A DNA stretch of 55,086 nucleotides from a virus. The notes beneath the pieces are model-generated. The model had not been told where the DNA came from, searched no databases, and worked only from the letters and a program-made list of their open reading frames with translations. Position numbers and translations under genes: made by a program. Of this stretch, positions 20,872 through 28,565 are shown piece by piece; position 1 is the first letter of the stretch; every line of letters begins with the position of its first letter. The stretch lies in the IMG/VR virus record IMGVR_UViG_3300021976_000018, positions 1-55,086 of that record. The stretch is one strand, 5' to 3'.

Positions 20872-21225
20872 GTGCCCGACGCTGCGGACCTCACTGAGGC
20901 GTTCGCTGGCGCCGTCGCCGAGCTGGAGGACCGGGGTTACACCCGCGAGCAGATCGCCGAGCGACTCGGCGTGAAGGCACCGACGCTCAGTCGGTACGTC
21001 ACTGGCAAGGCCGGCGTCCAGGTGGAACACCTGCCGATCATCGACACCCTGCTGGGTGAACGCCTGGGCTACGTGTTGAGACTCGCCGGGTTCGTCGACC
21101 CCGAGACCGACACCCGCACGACGCTGCGTACCGACCGGGGACTAGAGCCGGACCAGCGCGGGATCCTCGTGAAGATCTACGACGGGTTCCTGGAGCTACT
21201 GGCGTCGCGCTCCGGCGGCAGCTGA
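20872..21225 (+). CDS. HTH regulator, 117 residues
   Basis: GTG 20872 is chosen over ATG 20821 because of the leaderless promoter. An HTH spans about residues 22-48 (GYTREQIAERLGVKAPTLSRYVTG), followed by an acidic linker and a C-terminal helical segment (DQRGILVKIYDGFLELLASRSG) that could dimerise. With the divergent XRE gene it probably forms the lysis-lysogeny switch; which of the two is the repressor cannot be told from sequence. Confidence 0.75.
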   Translation: MPDAADLTEAFAGAVAELEDRGYTREQIAERLGVKAPTLSRYVTGKAGVQVEHLPIIDTLLGERLGYVLRLAGFVDPETDTRTTLRTDRGLEPDQRGILVKIYDGFLELLASRSGGS

Positions 21226-21375
21226 GCCGATCGCTCCAGCGGCTCCCTCTAGCACCAGGAGCATGGCGTCAAGCCGTCGCTCCAACGCCTCGACCCTGAC
21301 CGCGAGATCGCCACTCCCACTGTCGCTGCTTCCCCCCGCGTCGTTGCGGGTACCGCCTTCTGCCGGTCGTACCAT
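21196..21375 (-). CDS. Small coiled-coil protein, convergent with the HTH gene
   Basis: ATG 21375 follows a good ribosome site (GGGAGG, 10 bases upstream). The 59-residue product has a Gly/Ser-rich N-terminus and a coiled helix (LAVRVEALERRLDAMLLVLEGA). Its 3' end overlaps the convergent regulator gene by 30 bases, so the two transcripts could interfere. Function unknown. Confidence 0.5.
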   Translation of the reverse strand: MVRPAEGGTRNDAGGSSDSGSGDLAVRVEALERRLDAMLLVLEGAAGAIGSAAAGARRQ

Positions 21376-21561
21376 CCGGATTTGCCTCCCTGATCATCCC
21401 CACCCCTGGGTCAGGTCTGCGGCGTTGTTCACATCACGTTAAGTCAAATACCTCACCACACGTGACGTAGGAAACACAAGGGTTCACCACCTATCACCGG
21501 GTGTTAACTCAGGTGGCCCCCCGCCCAGGGGCGGTGTTACATCCGGGCGGGGGACCACGAT
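21376..21561. promoter_or_regulatory. Regulatory gap with strong hairpin
   Basis: This 186-base AT-richer gap lies between minus-strand genes. The hairpin CCCCCGCCC (21518-21526) with GGGCGGGGG (21545-21553) sits just after the 21562 stop and may end the leftward transcript, although no T-run follows. The remainder (TTGACTTAACGTGATG on the minus strand, about 21430-21450) probably holds the promoter for the 21375 gene. No coding frame is apparent. Confidence 0.4.
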
Positions 21562-21804
21562 CTACTCGACTGCCTTGCCGTCGAACTCGGCGGCGGGGCA
21601 AGGGCAGAAGCCGGCGCCGTCGTCGTCAGCGACGACCCAGTCGCCGACCCGCACCGTGGCCCACGCCTTGGCCTTGTCGACCCACAGGCTGAGCTGCTCG
21701 CCTGGGACGTCTACCCGGATGCGGTCGGGGTCCGCGAAGTCGCAGACCGCCGGGAAGTTGACTCCAGTCCATTGAACGGCGATCACCGGCTTGCGGTCGC
21801 TCAT
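21562..21804 (-). CDS. Hypothetical protein, 80 residues
   Basis: ATG 21804 overlaps the upstream stop. A strand-rich fold (KPVIAVQWTGVNFPAVCDFAD, RIRVDVPGEQLSLWVDKAKAWATVRVGDWVVAD) resembles the small phage proteins with a WTG...V.. F motif that are common in siphophages; role unknown. Last gene before the hairpin. Confidence 0.65.
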   Translation of the reverse strand: MSDRKPVIAVQWTGVNFPAVCDFADPDRIRVDVPGEQLSLWVDKAKAWATVRVGDWVVADDDGAGFCPCPAAEFDGKAVE

Positions 21805-22034
21805 GCCCGCCCCCAGTACCGACGGGCCCAGCGCCACTGCGCCACCGCGGCTGCAAGGTGACAGGGCTTCCACCAACGGAACCGGTCGGCCCCGTCCGTG
21901 TAGGGCGGCTGCTCGATGCGGCGCCACACGAACCAGCGTCCCTCGTCCTGGTACATGCGCTGGCCCTTCACGACGTTGAGATGGCGGCGCATGCCGGGCG
22001 TGATGTTGAGCACGGGCCTGTCGTCGTCACTCAC
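21801..22034 (-). CDS. Small basic protein, 77 residues
   Basis: GTG 22034 overlaps the upstream stop. The product is Arg/Trp-rich (GRWFVWRRIEQPP, AVAQWRWARRYWGRA), suggesting nucleic-acid or membrane contact. No family recognised. Confidence 0.6.
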   Translation of the reverse strand: MSDDDRPVLNITPGMRRHLNVVKGQRMYQDEGRWFVWRRIEQPPYTDGADRFRWWKPCHLAAAVAQWRWARRYWGRA

Positions 22035-22177
22035 GGCGACGTCTCGATGTGGAAGACGAGCTGGTCGACGAGCTCGCGCAGCCGGTCGGGGTCGGCGGTG
22101 TGTCGGGCCTGGTCCTGGATCTCACGCACCCGGTCAGGTGTGAGCGGCGCCCGGTAGTCCTTCGGGGAGTCGGTCAC
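22031..22177 (-). CDS. Small acidic helical protein, 48 residues
   Basis: GTG 22177 overlaps the upstream stop and its TGA overlaps the next start. Two helices are predicted by eye (PDRVREIQDQARH and PDRLRELVDQLVFHIE). Function unknown. Confidence 0.55.
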   Translation of the reverse strand: MTDSPKDYRAPLTPDRVREIQDQARHTADPDRLRELVDQLVFHIETSP

Positions 22178-22386
22178 CTCGTCATCTCCCGGTGGCGCTG
22201 GTGCCCGGCTGCGGTGAGCATGTCGTCGAGCACATCGGCGCAGCGTTGCCCGGCGGCGTAGACGTCACCTGTGGCGAACTCTGCCACCGTGGCGACGTCG
22301 ATGCGGTCCGCCATCTCGTGGAGCCGGCCGGCGAGCTGTGCCACCTCAGTGGGACTTGGCTGCTGGGTCCTTCTAGGCTCACCCAT
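22174..22386 (-). CDS. Small helical protein, 70 residues
   Basis: ATG 22386 has a strong ribosome site (GAGGAGG, 10 bases upstream). The product is mainly helical (TEVAQLAGRLHEMADRIDVATVA, YAAGQRCADVLDDMLTAAG). No family recognised. Confidence 0.6.
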   Translation of the reverse strand: MGEPRRTQQPSPTEVAQLAGRLHEMADRIDVATVAEFATGDVYAAGQRCADVLDDMLTAAGHQRHREMTR

Positions 22387-22495
22387 GGTTGTCAACCTCC
22401 TCGGGGTTGATTGCCACGGCCCGGGTGTCGTTACGGCGTCGCCCGGGCCACTTCGCGTGGTCACGAAGGTAGGCGACATTGTCGGCGATGTCCAC
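22379..22495 (-). CDS. Small protein, 38 residues
   Basis: GTG 22495 opens VDIADNVAYLRDHAKWPG..., a protein-like sequence whose stop overlaps the strong start at 22386. The frame stays open upstream without a better start, and no clear ribosome site is present, so the start is uncertain. It may be leaderless. Confidence 0.4.
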   Translation of the reverse strand: MDIADNVAYLRDHAKWPGRRRNDTRAVAINPEEVDNHG

Positions 22496-22559
22496 GGTCT
22501 CACCATTGGCGACGATGTAAGACTCGCTCGCGATGGGCGCAATCGGTAGAACTCCCGCC

Positions 22560-22730
22560 GTGGGAAACGTGGTGGTGAAGATCGACGACGACCTCCACGC
22601 CCGCGCACGGGCACTGCAGGTCCGCAAGCCAGGCACCTGGGCCGAGTGGGTCGAGGCCGCCATCGCCGAGGCCGTCGAACGCCAAGAGGCGGAACGGGCC
22701 GAAGAGGACCGCAAGAAGCGCAGCCGTTAG
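22560..22730 (+). CDS. Small ribbon-helix-helix-like protein, plus strand
   Basis: GTG 22560 gives 56 residues: a strand (VGNVVVKIDDDL), then helices (HARARALQV and TWAEWVEAAIAEAVERQEAER) and a basic tail, the order of Arc/CopG-type DNA-binding proteins. A TAGAAC element 7 bases before the GTG may be a -10 of a leaderless promoter. It is divergent from 22495 and convergent with 22870, so it may regulate this small cluster. Confidence 0.5.
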   Translation: MGNVVVKIDDDLHARARALQVRKPGTWAEWVEAAIAEAVERQEAERAEEDRKKRSR

Positions 22731-22870
22731 CCGTAGGGCCAGCGGCGCTTGCCGTGCTGGTGGTCGCCGCGGTGCCGGGCGGGTAGCTCGCAGTTCACGG
22801 TCCCCCACCACACGTGGGTCCAGCCGGGGCATGGTTCCTGCAAGCCGAGGAGGCGGGCGATGGCACCCAT
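22727..22870 (-). CDS. Small protein, 47 residues
   Basis: ATG 22870 shares bases with the upstream stop (TGATG). Trp/His-rich (PCPGWTHVWWGTVNCELPARHRG) with two cysteines. It overlaps the end of the convergent plus gene by four bases. Function unknown. Confidence 0.5.
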   Translation of the reverse strand: MGAIARLLGLQEPCPGWTHVWWGTVNCELPARHRGDHQHGKRRWPYG

Positions 22871-23088
22871 CACGCCTCCTTCGTTTCGGCTGCGAGCCTG
22901 AAACTGACGGAGCGGGAGAGCGCCCCGGCACCGGGCGTGGAGAGGACATCGGCGGTGATGACGTCGGCGACGATCTCGTAGCGTTCCTCGTCGGAGGTGG
23001 CGTTGCGATACTCCTTCACCGTCATCTCGTCGAGGTCGATCGTGCCCTGGGCGTCCCGGGTCTGGGTGAACTCGTAGTCGGCCTGCAT
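22870..23088 (-). CDS. Hypothetical protein, 72 residues
   Basis: ATG 23088 has a good ribosome site (AGGAG). The product is acidic (TIDLDEMTVKEYRNATSDEERYEIVADVI) and ends in strands (SRSVSFRLAAE). It is the first gene after the repeat-bearing gap next to the DNA translocase. Function unknown. Confidence 0.6.
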   Translation of the reverse strand: MQADYEFTQTRDAQGTIDLDEMTVKEYRNATSDEERYEIVADVITADVLSTPGAGALSRSVSFRLAAETKEA

Positions 23089-23253
23089 GTGGTGCTCCTA
23101 TCTGGGGTGGCGCGCGGCGCTAACCCCTGTTTCGGCCGGTTTCGGCTCTCATCGGGGGTGGAGGGTCAGGGGATAGAGTGCAGGTCAGAGGCCCTGTCGG
23201 GTCTCATCGGGGGGGATAGGATCTGCGCGATAGGGGGATAGGGGGATAGGGCG
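23089..23253. repeat. Intergenic array of GGGGATAG repeats
   Basis: Immediately downstream of the translocase gene lie four same-direction copies of GGGGATAG (23169-23176, 23212-23219, 23234-23241, 23242-23249), the last two tandem with an 8-bp period, plus a partial copy at 23229. A second repeat, TCTCATCGGGGG, occurs at about 23146 and 23202. Eight-base direct repeats beside an FtsK/TraB gene resemble the clt or KOPS-type recognition sites read by the winged-helix end of such translocases. Confidence 0.6.
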
Positions 23254-25482
23254 TCAGTCGGTGGTTTCGGGGGGTGAATCGGGCACTTCGCCGGCCTTCT
23301 CGACCAACACGTCGAGGACCTGTTTCAGCTCGAAGCCCTTGCGGTTGCACTTCGCCCCGCCCTCGACGGGGGTGGCCCACGTCTGGTTGCCGGCGTCGAT
23401 CCCGAACCGGCCGAGGGCGGCGGCGAGGTCGCTCTGATCCCACGTCTCGTAGAGGCCCGGGTAGGTGCCAGTCAGGCGGGCGCACAGCACCGCGGAGTGG
23501 GCCTTGTCCTCGCCCTCGAACGCGGCGGCGACGTGGTTCAGGACCTGGTCCGAGAGGGCCTCGTCCTCCTCCCCCGCAGCGACACCGGTCAGGGTGCCTT
23601 CGCCTTCGCGTAGGGCACGGGCCCGGTTGGCGACCTTGGTGGCGGCGGGGAGGTCCATCAGGTGGGCGTGGACGGTCTGGCCGCCCTTGTCGACGAGAGC
23701 CCCGTCATCGGCGCCGAGCAGGATGCAGACGCCCTTGTCGGTGGCTCGGAACTTCGACGTGTTCAACCCGGCCCGGGAGCTGCCCGAACCGAGGATCATC
23801 TCGGAGGCTTCGTCGGTGATCATGCGCAGGGCGATGCGGGTGCCGAACAGGTCCCGGAAGTCGGTGTTCATGATCTTCGAGCTGGGCCGTTGCGTCGCCA
23901 GCGCCAGGATGATCCCGGCGCCTGACCCTCGTTGGGCGAGGATCGTGAGGGCCTCGAGGATCTTGGTGCCGTACGCCTTGTTCTGCAGGTAGACCTGGAA
24001 CTCGTCGATCGCCAGGAACGTGACCGGCATCTTGAGCTTCCGGTCCCTAGCGAGTGCCCTGGTCAGCTTGCCTTCGGGGCAGCGGTCGTCGGGGAGGCGG
24101 CTCATCTTCTTGTACCGCTCGTCCATGTCCCGGACCAGGTCCGTCGCGGTGGCGAGCAGGGCTTTCGCGACCTCGTCGGAGGCGCCGGCACCGAAGGCGT
24201 GGCACACCCGCTCGAACGGGGCGTGGTCCTTGCCGCCCTTGCCGTCCCACAGCAGGAGCTTCACGTACGGGTCCATGGCGGCGGCAGCGATCAGGAGCCG
24301 CAGCACGAACGTCTTGCCCATCCTCGGCAGGGCCCCGATCAGGACATTGGTCCACAGCATGAGGAACTCGACCAGCTGGTCCTTCTCGTCCTGCCCGAAC
24401 GGGACTTCCTGCCACACGTCGAACTTCGCTGCCTTGACCAGCGGGGAGGTGACCGCGGGCCCGGAGAGCGGGTCGTCATCGGCGATCCACAGCTTGACCT
24501 GACCGGCGTGACCTTGGGGTCCGGTGGCCTGTTCGATGAACAGGCGTCGCTCGCTGATCCGGAGGCCGGCGGCGATGTCGGTCTTGCGCTTGATCGCCAG
24601 CTTGGCGGTGAAGCCCAACGGCAGGTCCACGATGGCCCCGTAGCCGGCCTTCTCCCGGTAGACGCCGGGGGCCGCGAAGTCCGGGGCGTCAGGGCCGGTG
24701 ACTTCCTTGCACAGCTTGGCCCCGTAGAGGGCCATGACGATCATGTCGGGAGTGATCTTGCGGGCCTGTGGGGACGACGTGACGGCGGACTCGATGTAGG
24801 GCCGGTCCATCGGCCGGCCCCACCAGCCGAGACCGAAGACCACGGTCAGGACCGTGGGGGCCACAGTCTCCCACCGCGTGAGACCAACGACGACGAGGGC
24901 CACGGCCGCGGCGGTCCCGAGGACCGCGACGGGGACCCGGGAGCGGACCTGGTCCCGGCGTTCGCGGGCCACCCGCATGTAGGGCCCGTAGTCCCGGGTC
25001 GTGATCGCGTGTTCCGCCGCGGACCATTCGACGTCACGCGACTCGCGGACCCTCGCCCACCTGCCCACACTCACGGCGAGGCGGCCGAGGCCACGGGGCG
25101 ACCACAGCAGGTTGAGGCCCACGTACTTCGGCAGGCGGATCACGTGAAAGGCGGACACGTGGTAGGCGTGGTTGGCGGCGAACCGGATGGCGTCGGCGGG
25201 TTCGCGCAGGGCCTCGGGGACCAGCGGCCTCCGGTCCCGTTCGGTCCAGTGGTCCTCCGCGACGTAGGGCCGGGGTGGGACCACGGTCCGGGTGGGCCGG
25301 TCCCCGACCAGGCGGACCGTCTGGTCCTCGGGGCCGTCGTCGTCGTGGTCCCAGTTGGCCCCGCCGGACCCGGGGGTCCAGTCGTGGTCCCCGTTGGTCT
25401 CGGGCTGGTCCCGGCCGGCCCTACGTCGGAGCCAGCCGGGGGCCACGTCCCCGCGGTACAGGCGACGCCACAGCGGGTTCAT
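23254..25482 (-). CDS. FtsK/TraB-like DNA translocase
   Basis: ATG 25482 gives 742 residues. Residues 1-70 are polar; 183-220 hold one or two membrane helices (VPVAVLGTAAAVALVVVG). The RecA-like motor has Walker A GALPRMGKT (383-391), Walker B LAIDEF (491-496) and the conserved ATQRPSS segment. The last 100 residues look like a winged helix (FELKQVLDVLVEKAGEV). This layout matches the single-protein conjugative translocases (TraSA/TraB type) of actinomycete integrative elements and plasmids, which move double-stranded DNA between hyphae. In a phage genome it is unusual. Confidence 0.85.
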   Translation of the reverse strand: MNPLWRRLYRGDVAPGWLRRRAGRDQPETNGDHDWTPGSGGANWDHDDDGPEDQTVRLVGDRPTRTVVPPRPYVAEDHWTERDRRPLVPEALREPADAIRFAANHAYHVSAFHVIRLPKYVGLNLLWSPRGLGRLAVSVGRWARVRESRDVEWSAAEHAITTRDYGPYMRVARERRDQVRSRVPVAVLGTAAAVALVVVGLTRWETVAPTVLTVVFGLGWWGRPMDRPYIESAVTSSPQARKITPDMIVMALYGAKLCKEVTGPDAPDFAAPGVYREKAGYGAIVDLPLGFTAKLAIKRKTDIAAGLRISERRLFIEQATGPQGHAGQVKLWIADDDPLSGPAVTSPLVKAAKFDVWQEVPFGQDEKDQLVEFLMLWTNVLIGALPRMGKTFVLRLLIAAAAMDPYVKLLLWDGKGGKDHAPFERVCHAFGAGASDEVAKALLATATDLVRDMDERYKKMSRLPDDRCPEGKLTRALARDRKLKMPVTFLAIDEFQVYLQNKAYGTKILEALTILAQRGSGAGIILALATQRPSSKIMNTDFRDLFGTRIALRMITDEASEMILGSGSSRAGLNTSKFRATDKGVCILLGADDGALVDKGGQTVHAHLMDLPAATKVANRARALREGEGTLTGVAAGEEDEALSDQVLNHVAAAFEGEDKAHSAVLCARLTGTYPGLYETWDQSDLAAALGRFGIDAGNQTWATPVEGGAKCNRKGFELKQVLDVLVEKAGEVPDSPPETTD

Positions 25483-26315
25483 GGGTAGCGGCCGGCGATC
25501 TCGGTGGCCTTCGTGGTCCCGATCGTGTGGCCCTCGGCCCGAACCTTCGCGGTGAGGGACCGGCGGGTGACACGCTGCCCGTTGTTGGCCATCTGCTGGG
25601 CGATCAACTCGGCTGCTGTCGTGTCGGCGTCCCCGTTGGAGCTCGCGGGCGGGGCCGTGAGGGCCGGTCGGTCGAGCTGGGCGGGGGCCAGGCGGCCGAG
25701 GCGGTACATGACCCGCTGGCGGCGCGGTGCCTTCCACCGGTACGCGACGGCGCCGTGTGCGTCCTGTAGGTCGCTGCGGGCCAGGAGACGGTCCTGCTCG
25801 CGGTCGAGGGCTTGCGGGTAGGAGCGCAGCTCCCACAGGACCATGCGGCGCCACAGCAGCAACGTGGGCAGCGGGGCGAGCAGCCACCGGGAGGGCCGGA
25901 TCCGGTCCATCCTCGGCGCACCCCTACCCGACAAGCCGGCGAGGGTGCGGACCACGTGGGCGCCGGCCTCGACGGCGACGACCCACAGCAACGGGAGCAC
26001 ACCGTGGGCGAGCTGGCCCACCAACGTGACCTCGCCGGCGACGTTGAGGTACACGGTCGTCCCCACCAGCGCCCAGGGGACGAGGCGCAGCCACCGGGTC
26101 CGCATCCCCATCCGGGCCATGAGCAGGTCCAGGCCGGTGAACGCGGCGATGCCGATGTCGATGCCGAGCGGGACCGTGGGGGCCAGGTCACCGAACGAGG
26201 GGCGGACCGCTTCGGCGACGTGCGTGAAGCTATTGACGGCGCCGATCAGGCCGAGCGCGGCCACGAGCCCCACCACCGCGTGGGTGGCGTAGCGCTCCCA
26301 CTCGTTGGTGTTCAC
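25479..26315 (-). CDS. DUF2637-type multi-pass membrane protein (Spd-like)
   Basis: GTG 26315 gives 278 residues. Four hydrophobic helices lie in about residues 10-150 (YATHAVVGLVAALGLIGAV, VPLGIDIGIAAFTGLDLLM, LVPWALVGTTVYLNVAGEV, HGVLPLLWVVAVEAG), as in DUF2637 proteins. The C-terminal 90 residues are soluble with a helix-turn-like region (VTRRSLTAKVRAEGHTIGTTKA). DUF2637/SpdB proteins accompany FtsK-like Tra proteins in actinomycete elements and assist spread. It overlaps the translocase start by four bases. Confidence 0.75.
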   Translation of the reverse strand: MNTNEWERYATHAVVGLVAALGLIGAVNSFTHVAEAVRPSFGDLAPTVPLGIDIGIAAFTGLDLLMARMGMRTRWLRLVPWALVGTTVYLNVAGEVTLVGQLAHGVLPLLWVVAVEAGAHVVRTLAGLSGRGAPRMDRIRPSRWLLAPLPTLLLWRRMVLWELRSYPQALDREQDRLLARSDLQDAHGAVAYRWKAPRRQRVMYRLGRLAPAQLDRPALTAPPASSNGDADTTAAELIAQQMANNGQRVTRRSLTAKVRAEGHTIGTTKATEIAGRYP

Positions 26316-26449
26316 CAGCCCTTCCCCCCGGACGCGACCGCCCACGTCAGGAGCAGGGTGATCGTCAACCCGCGGTGACGGCGGGCGAACGCGACGGCGG
26401 CACGGGTGAGGCCGTACACGCACCTCACGAGGAGGACCGGTGCGACCAT
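26312..26449 (-). CDS. Small membrane protein, 45 residues
   Basis: ATG 26449 shares bases with the upstream stop (TGATG). One or two hydrophobic helices (VAPVLLVRCVYGL and LTITLLLTWAVASG) flank a basic loop (ARRHRG). Part of the translocase module. Confidence 0.6.
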   Translation of the reverse strand: MVAPVLLVRCVYGLTRAAVAFARRHRGLTITLLLTWAVASGGKGW

Positions 26450-26664
26450 CACGCGATGTTCCCCTGGCCCAGCCCGGAGGCGACCGCGTTGATGATCGAC
26501 GTGAAGATCTCGAGGCTCTCGGCGGCGAGGGTGTCGACCATGCTGCCCGGCTCGGAGGCCTTGAGCAGCAGCATCCCGAGCAGGACGTGGGGGAGCTGGA
26601 CGCCCTTCATCTTCCAGGCGGCCAGTACGACGATCAGGAGGAGGAGGCCGAGCGAGACCGTCAT
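26449..26664 (-). CDS. Small membrane protein, 71 residues
   Basis: ATG 26664 starts a hydrophobic helix (VSLGLLLLIVVLAAW), followed by a second (LPHVLLGMLLL) and an amphipathic C-terminus (ESLEIFTSIINAVASGLGQ). First gene of the membrane/translocase module. No strong ribosome site is seen. Confidence 0.6.
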   Translation of the reverse strand: MTVSLGLLLLIVVLAAWKMKGVQLPHVLLGMLLLKASEPGSMVDTLAAESLEIFTSIINAVASGLGQGNIA

Positions 26665-26792
26665 GGCGTCCGCGCCTTGGTCTTAGTGGACATGAACGGC
26701 ACGGTAGCACGGGCGTAACGCCCATCCCGCTCTTCCCGCCTGTTACGCTTGGTGTTCCATCCGGGATGACCGGGACGCGCTAGACGTAGGGG
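26665..26792. promoter_or_regulatory. Divergent promoter region
   Basis: This gap separates the leftward translocase module from the rightward 26793 gene. It has the dyads GGCGTAACGCC (about 26706-26724) and CATCCCGC/GCGGGATG-like halves, and TAGACG seven bases before the rightward start. It probably carries two promoters under one regulator; exact elements are not clear. Confidence 0.4.
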
Positions 26793-26951
26793 ATGAGTGT
26801 GCTGAAGATCGAGAACTTTCCAGGCGACCTACACAAGAAGCTGAAGGGCCTGGCGGTCGACTCGGAGGAGACCCTGCGAGAAATCATCATCAGGGCTGCA
26901 GCCACCGAGGCGGAGCGCATGGAGGCCGAGCGTCAGGCCAGCGGCCAGTGA
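26793..26951 (+). CDS. Arc/FitA-like ribbon-helix-helix protein
   Basis: ATG 26793 follows GTAGGGG; 52 residues. The start MSVLKIENFPGDLHKKLKGLA is a typical ribbon strand plus helix of FitA/Arc-type regulators, followed by the second helix (TLREIIIRAAATEAERME). It likely binds the adjacent divergent promoter and controls the translocase module. No toxin partner is seen. Confidence 0.7.
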   Translation: MSVLKIENFPGDLHKKLKGLAVDSEETLREIIIRAAATEAERMEAERQASGQ

Positions 26952-27361
26952 GCGCTCCGCTGTTCGCAGCGCCGCGGCCGTGCAACACCTGCCCGTACCG
27001 GCGCGACACCCCGCCGGGCGTCTGGCACCCGGACGAGTACGCCAAGCTCGCCACCTTCGACGACCAGCACGACGGGTCGCTGCCCAACCTCGCAGTGTTC
27101 CGCTGCCACCAGCAGACCGCCACCAACGTGCCGACCGTGTGCCGTGGCTGGCTGTCGGTCCACGCCCACACGCCCGCGATCCGTATGGCCGTCATCACAG
27201 GGCAGGTCACGGTCGACCAGGTGTTCGCCGAGGTCGATGTGGAGCTCTACGAGACAGGCGCCGAGGCGTGCGCCGCCGGCATGGCCGGTGTCGAACGGGT
27301 GAGCTCTCAAGCGTCACGAGCCATCGACAAGCTGCAGCGCCGCGGCGTGGGGGTGGAGTGA
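26948..27361 (+). CDS. DUF6283-like Cys-rich protein
   Basis: GTG 26948 overlaps the previous stop; 137 residues. The pattern PRPCNTCPYRRDTPPGVWHPDEYAKL, then VFRCHQQT and VCRGWLSVHA matches the small DUF6283-type family with a Cys/His metal site. Its role is unknown. The C-terminal third is helical. Confidence 0.75.
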   Translation: MSAPLFAAPRPCNTCPYRRDTPPGVWHPDEYAKLATFDDQHDGSLPNLAVFRCHQQTATNVPTVCRGWLSVHAHTPAIRMAVITGQVTVDQVFAEVDVELYETGAEACAAGMAGVERVSSQASRAIDKLQRRGVGVE

Positions 27362-27846
27362 TGGCCAAGGTCCGCACCCACACCCGCGTAGTGAAGGGCC
27401 GCACCCAGAAGGTCAAGGCGCACAGCCGGAAGCTGCAGCCCGCCCGGGCCCGCGCCAACATCCGCCGGGCAGCCCGCCACGGACGACGCAAGCAGTACGG
27501 CGCCGCCGCGATCGTCGGGTGCGCGGCCGCGGCCGAGATCGGAGGCTGGGTCCTCGGCCGCGGCGTCGGGGTCGCGCTCGTCACGATCGGCATCGCCGCG
27601 CTCGGTACCGGGGTAGCCCTCCGCCGCGCCACGCCATCCACCCCGCGCCCGACCCGTCGTGCGCCGGGGACCGTGCGCCCCGTCCCGTCCCGCGGGCCGT
27701 CCCTCTACGAGCAAGGCCGACAGGCCAGGGCAGCCGACAAGCGCAGCAGCCGCGGCTACGACCACAACACCCCGACACCCAAGTTCCGTGGTGAAGACGA
27801 CCCCGGCCGCGCCGAGTGGAACCGCGGCTACGAGGGCGGCGAGTGA
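27361..27846 (+). CDS. Basic protein with membrane helices
   Basis: ATG 27361 shares bases with the previous stop (TGATG); 161 residues. Residues 1-50 are very basic (RTHTRVVKGRTQKVKAHSRK). Hydrophobic helices lie at about 47-90 (AAAIVGCAAAAEIGGWVL, VGVALVTIGIAALGTGVAL). The C-terminus is charged (ADKRSSRGYDHNTPTPKF). Similar short proteins accompany actinomycete mobile elements; function unknown. Confidence 0.6.
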   Translation: MAKVRTHTRVVKGRTQKVKAHSRKLQPARARANIRRAARHGRRKQYGAAAIVGCAAAAEIGGWVLGRGVGVALVTIGIAALGTGVALRRATPSTPRPTRRAPGTVRPVPSRGPSLYEQGRQARAADKRSSRGYDHNTPTPKFRGEDDPGRAEWNRGYEGGE

Positions 27847-27944
27847 CCGGTTTGGTACCGCTTCCACCCTCCGCCTCGGTTTGGGTGCAGATGAGTACCG
27901 CTCCGTTCAAGCATCACCACTAACGCTGCGAAAGGACCCCCAAA
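27847..27944. repeat. Short gap with paired direct repeats
   Basis: Before the tyrosine recombinase gene, CGGTTTGG and GTACCGCT each occur twice in the same order (about 27850-27863 and 27877-27903). Such pairs could be arm-type sites of an integrase or operator copies. The GTG start at 27945 is preceded by AAAGGACCCCCAAA. Confidence 0.4.
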
Positions 27945-28565
27945 GTGCCCGCGCCCGCGCCCCCGACGAACAAGGGCCAGAAGTTCCCACCCGAACCACT
28001 CACCGCCGACGAGGTCCACCGCCTGCTGAAAGCAGCATCGAACCGATCGTCGTCCGGGATCCGGGTCCGGGCGCTCATCGCAGTCATGTACGGCGCCGGT
28101 CTCCGCATCGCCGAGACCATCGACCTCTACCCGCGGGACGCCGACACAGAGGCCGGGACCGTGAGGGTGCGCCGTGGGAAGAACTCGAAGTGGCGGTTCG
28201 TCGGCCTCGACCCCTTCGCTTGCGGACTGGTCGACCGCTGGCTCACCCGTCGCAACGACCTAGGACTGAACGGCCGGCACCCCATCTTCACCACGTACTC
28301 CGAGGGGAACATGGGCACTCCACTCAGTCAGCGCTACATCCGCACCGCCCTCAGCCGGCTCGCCGAGCGGGGCGGCATCGAGAAGCGCGTCCACCCGCAC
28401 GGCCTACGGCACTCGTTCGCGTTCGACCTCGCCCAGCGTGGCATCCCCATCCACCAGATCCAAGCGCAACTCGGTCACGAGTCCCTGTCGGGGACGGAGC
28501 GGTACATCTCCCACCTCGCACCCATGGACGTCGTCGCGATGATGCGCAACCGGGACTGGAGCTAG
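27945..28565 (+). CDS. Tyrosine recombinase (short form)
   Basis: The 206-residue protein is a catalytic domain with almost no N-terminal core-binding part. Catalytic residues are visible: R54 (GAGLRIAE), a Lys in the beta-hairpin (RRGKNSKW), H152xxR155 (HGLRH), H178 (LGHES) and nucleophile Y187 (TERYIS). Lacking the arm and core-binding domains of phage integrases, it may be a resolvase, an excision or inversion factor, or a truncated integrase. Confidence 0.85.
   Translation: MPAPAPPTNKGQKFPPEPLTADEVHRLLKAASNRSSSGIRVRALIAVMYGAGLRIAETIDLYPRDADTEAGTVRVRRGKNSKWRFVGLDPFACGLVDRWLTRRNDLGLNGRHPIFTTYSEGNMGTPLSQRYIRTALSRLAERGGIEKRVHPHGLRHSFAFDLAQRGIPIHQIQAQLGHESLSGTERYISHLAPMDVVAMMRNRDWS

Noticed and set aside
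23254-25482. Translocase considered as the phage packaging ATPase
   Set aside because: A clear terminase pair is present at 52883-55034, and this protein has membrane helices and FtsK-type motifs.
23932-25488. Plus-strand frame of 518 codons opposite the translocase
   Set aside because: Shadow of the FtsK/TraB-like gene, with Gly/Pro/Asp-biased composition and no recognisable domain.
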